Made by a program: the position numbers and the translations under genes
Shown here: positions 36,396-36,683 of the stretch, piece after piece
Position numbering within the stretch: the stretch's first letter is position 1
Layout: the number at the start of each line of letters is the position of its first letter
Source of the DNA: a virus
Virus record (IMG/VR): IMGVR_UViG_3300024516_000005
Span: 1-36,683 of that record
Reading direction: 5' to 3' (one strand)
Length of the DNA: 36,683 nucleotides
Notes under the pieces: model-generated
Database searches by the model: none
Seen by the model: the letters and a program-made list of their open reading frames with translations, nothing else
What the model was told of the DNA's origin: nothing

Positions 36396-36534
36396 ACGTT
36401 AGTTTTAAACCTAAGTCGCCGTACAAAGGAACAAAAACTAATGAAGGTATCTCCTATCTCCTCTATCTAAAACCTAGTTGTATGAAAAAGAATCCTGCCT
36501 TAGGAACTTTGCCCTATATATTAGGGCTTTTTTT
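36396..36534 (+). ncRNA. Structured small RNA with CU-rich segment, about 139 nt
   Basis: No credible gene. A 5' stem TTAGTTTT/AAAACTAA (36399-36406/36434-36441) encloses a loop with CCTAAG, which could pair with CTTAGG (36499-36504). Between the 5' stem and the terminator lies an apparently single-stranded TATCTCCTATCTCCTCTATC, complementary to Shine-Dalgarno-like purine tracts. It ends at a strong terminator. No known family recognised. Confidence 0.6.
36511..36534 (+). terminator. Intrinsic terminator of the terminal RNA
   Basis: GCCCTA/TAGGGC with loop TATAT and seven T residues. Confidence 0.9.
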
Positions 36535-36567
36535 AGTTAATCTTCACAAACAATTCACATTACCCCC

Positions 36568-36595
36568 TTGTCAACTTAAAATATATAGATATACT
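36568..36595 (+). promoter_or_regulatory. Promoter of leader-peptide unit across the junction (TTGTCA-N16-TATACT)
   Basis: TTGTCA (36568-36573), 16 bp, TATACT (36590-36595, equal to 6-11). In the circular genome it drives the leader peptide at 40-129 and any read-through past 148. Confidence 0.8.
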
Positions 36596-36683
36596 TGACT
36601 TACTTAATATATAAAAGACGATTATGAGGAAAGAAAGAGAATTACAAGTGTACATGAGGAAAGAGGTGAGAAACATGAAATAT
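36585..36683. repeat. Terminal direct repeat, right copy
   Basis: Identical to 1-99; marks circular closure of the contig. Confidence 0.95.

Noticed and set aside
1-36683. CRISPR array, insertion sequence, integrase or attachment site
   Set aside because: No regularly spaced repeats, no transposase or recombinase motifs, and no tRNA-like attachment core were seen on either strand.

Overview
This window is a complete, circularly closed genome of a small tailed phage. The first 99 bases are repeated exactly at the end (1-99 = 36585-36683), giving a unit of about 36,584 bp. The DNA is very AT-rich and every convincing gene lies on the + strand. Read with the standard code nearly all genes are broken by TGA. 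Read with TGA as glycine (translation table 25) they become about 75 tightly packed genes. Glycine rather than tryptophan follows from the terminase ATP-binding loop, which reads R-T-G-H-G-I-G-K-S only if two TGA codons are glycine, and from normal use of TGG. Code 25 is known from Candidatus Gracilibacteria and Absconditabacteria (SR1), so the host is most likely a member of one of those CPR lineages. I found no tRNA gene, integrase or DNA polymerase, so the phage probably depends on the host's UGA-reading glycine tRNA and replication machinery and is probably virulent.

Layout. 36.4 kb through the junction to 0.75 kb: a mostly non-coding control region with promoters, structured RNAs, terminators and a leader peptide. 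0.76-13.6 kb: early/middle genes, mostly tiny and unknown, with recognisable DNA metabolism (replication-initiator-like protein, HNH nuclease, RusA-type resolvase, Rad52-like annealing protein, Gp157-like protein), an XRE repressor, a membrane-anchored lysozyme-like protein, a YopX protein and AP2/HNH homing-endonuclease modules. 13.7-21.7 kb: head genes (small and large terminase, portal, scaffold-like protein, N4-gp56-like major capsid protein, adaptor). 21.7-33.3 kb: tail and ejected proteins, including an M23-peptidase-like 841-residue protein, a 957-residue protein ending in an ADP-ribosyltransferase-like domain, and several fibre proteins, one with a LamG-like fold. 33.3-36.4 kb: small membrane proteins, a cysteine-peptidase-like protein and a NUMOD4/HNH endonuclease. 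The absence of tape-measure, tube and sheath genes suggests a podovirus.

Regulation is unusually visible. Twelve promoters can be placed; ten have a TTGnnn-like -35 box exactly 16 bp from a TATAMT-like -10 box, and the other two fit with 15-16 bp. Two promoters share a nearly identical inverted-repeat operator next to the XRE repressor gene. Several promoters feed short units that end in hairpin terminators and contain structured RNA or a tiny basic peptide. In three places the loop of a terminator hairpin is perfectly complementary (8-10 nt) to a segment upstream, and CU-rich stretches resembling an anti-Shine-Dalgarno recur in the non-coding RNAs. This recurring RNA control layer is the best candidate here for something undescribed. 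All gene functions are judged by eye from motifs and order; no searches were run.
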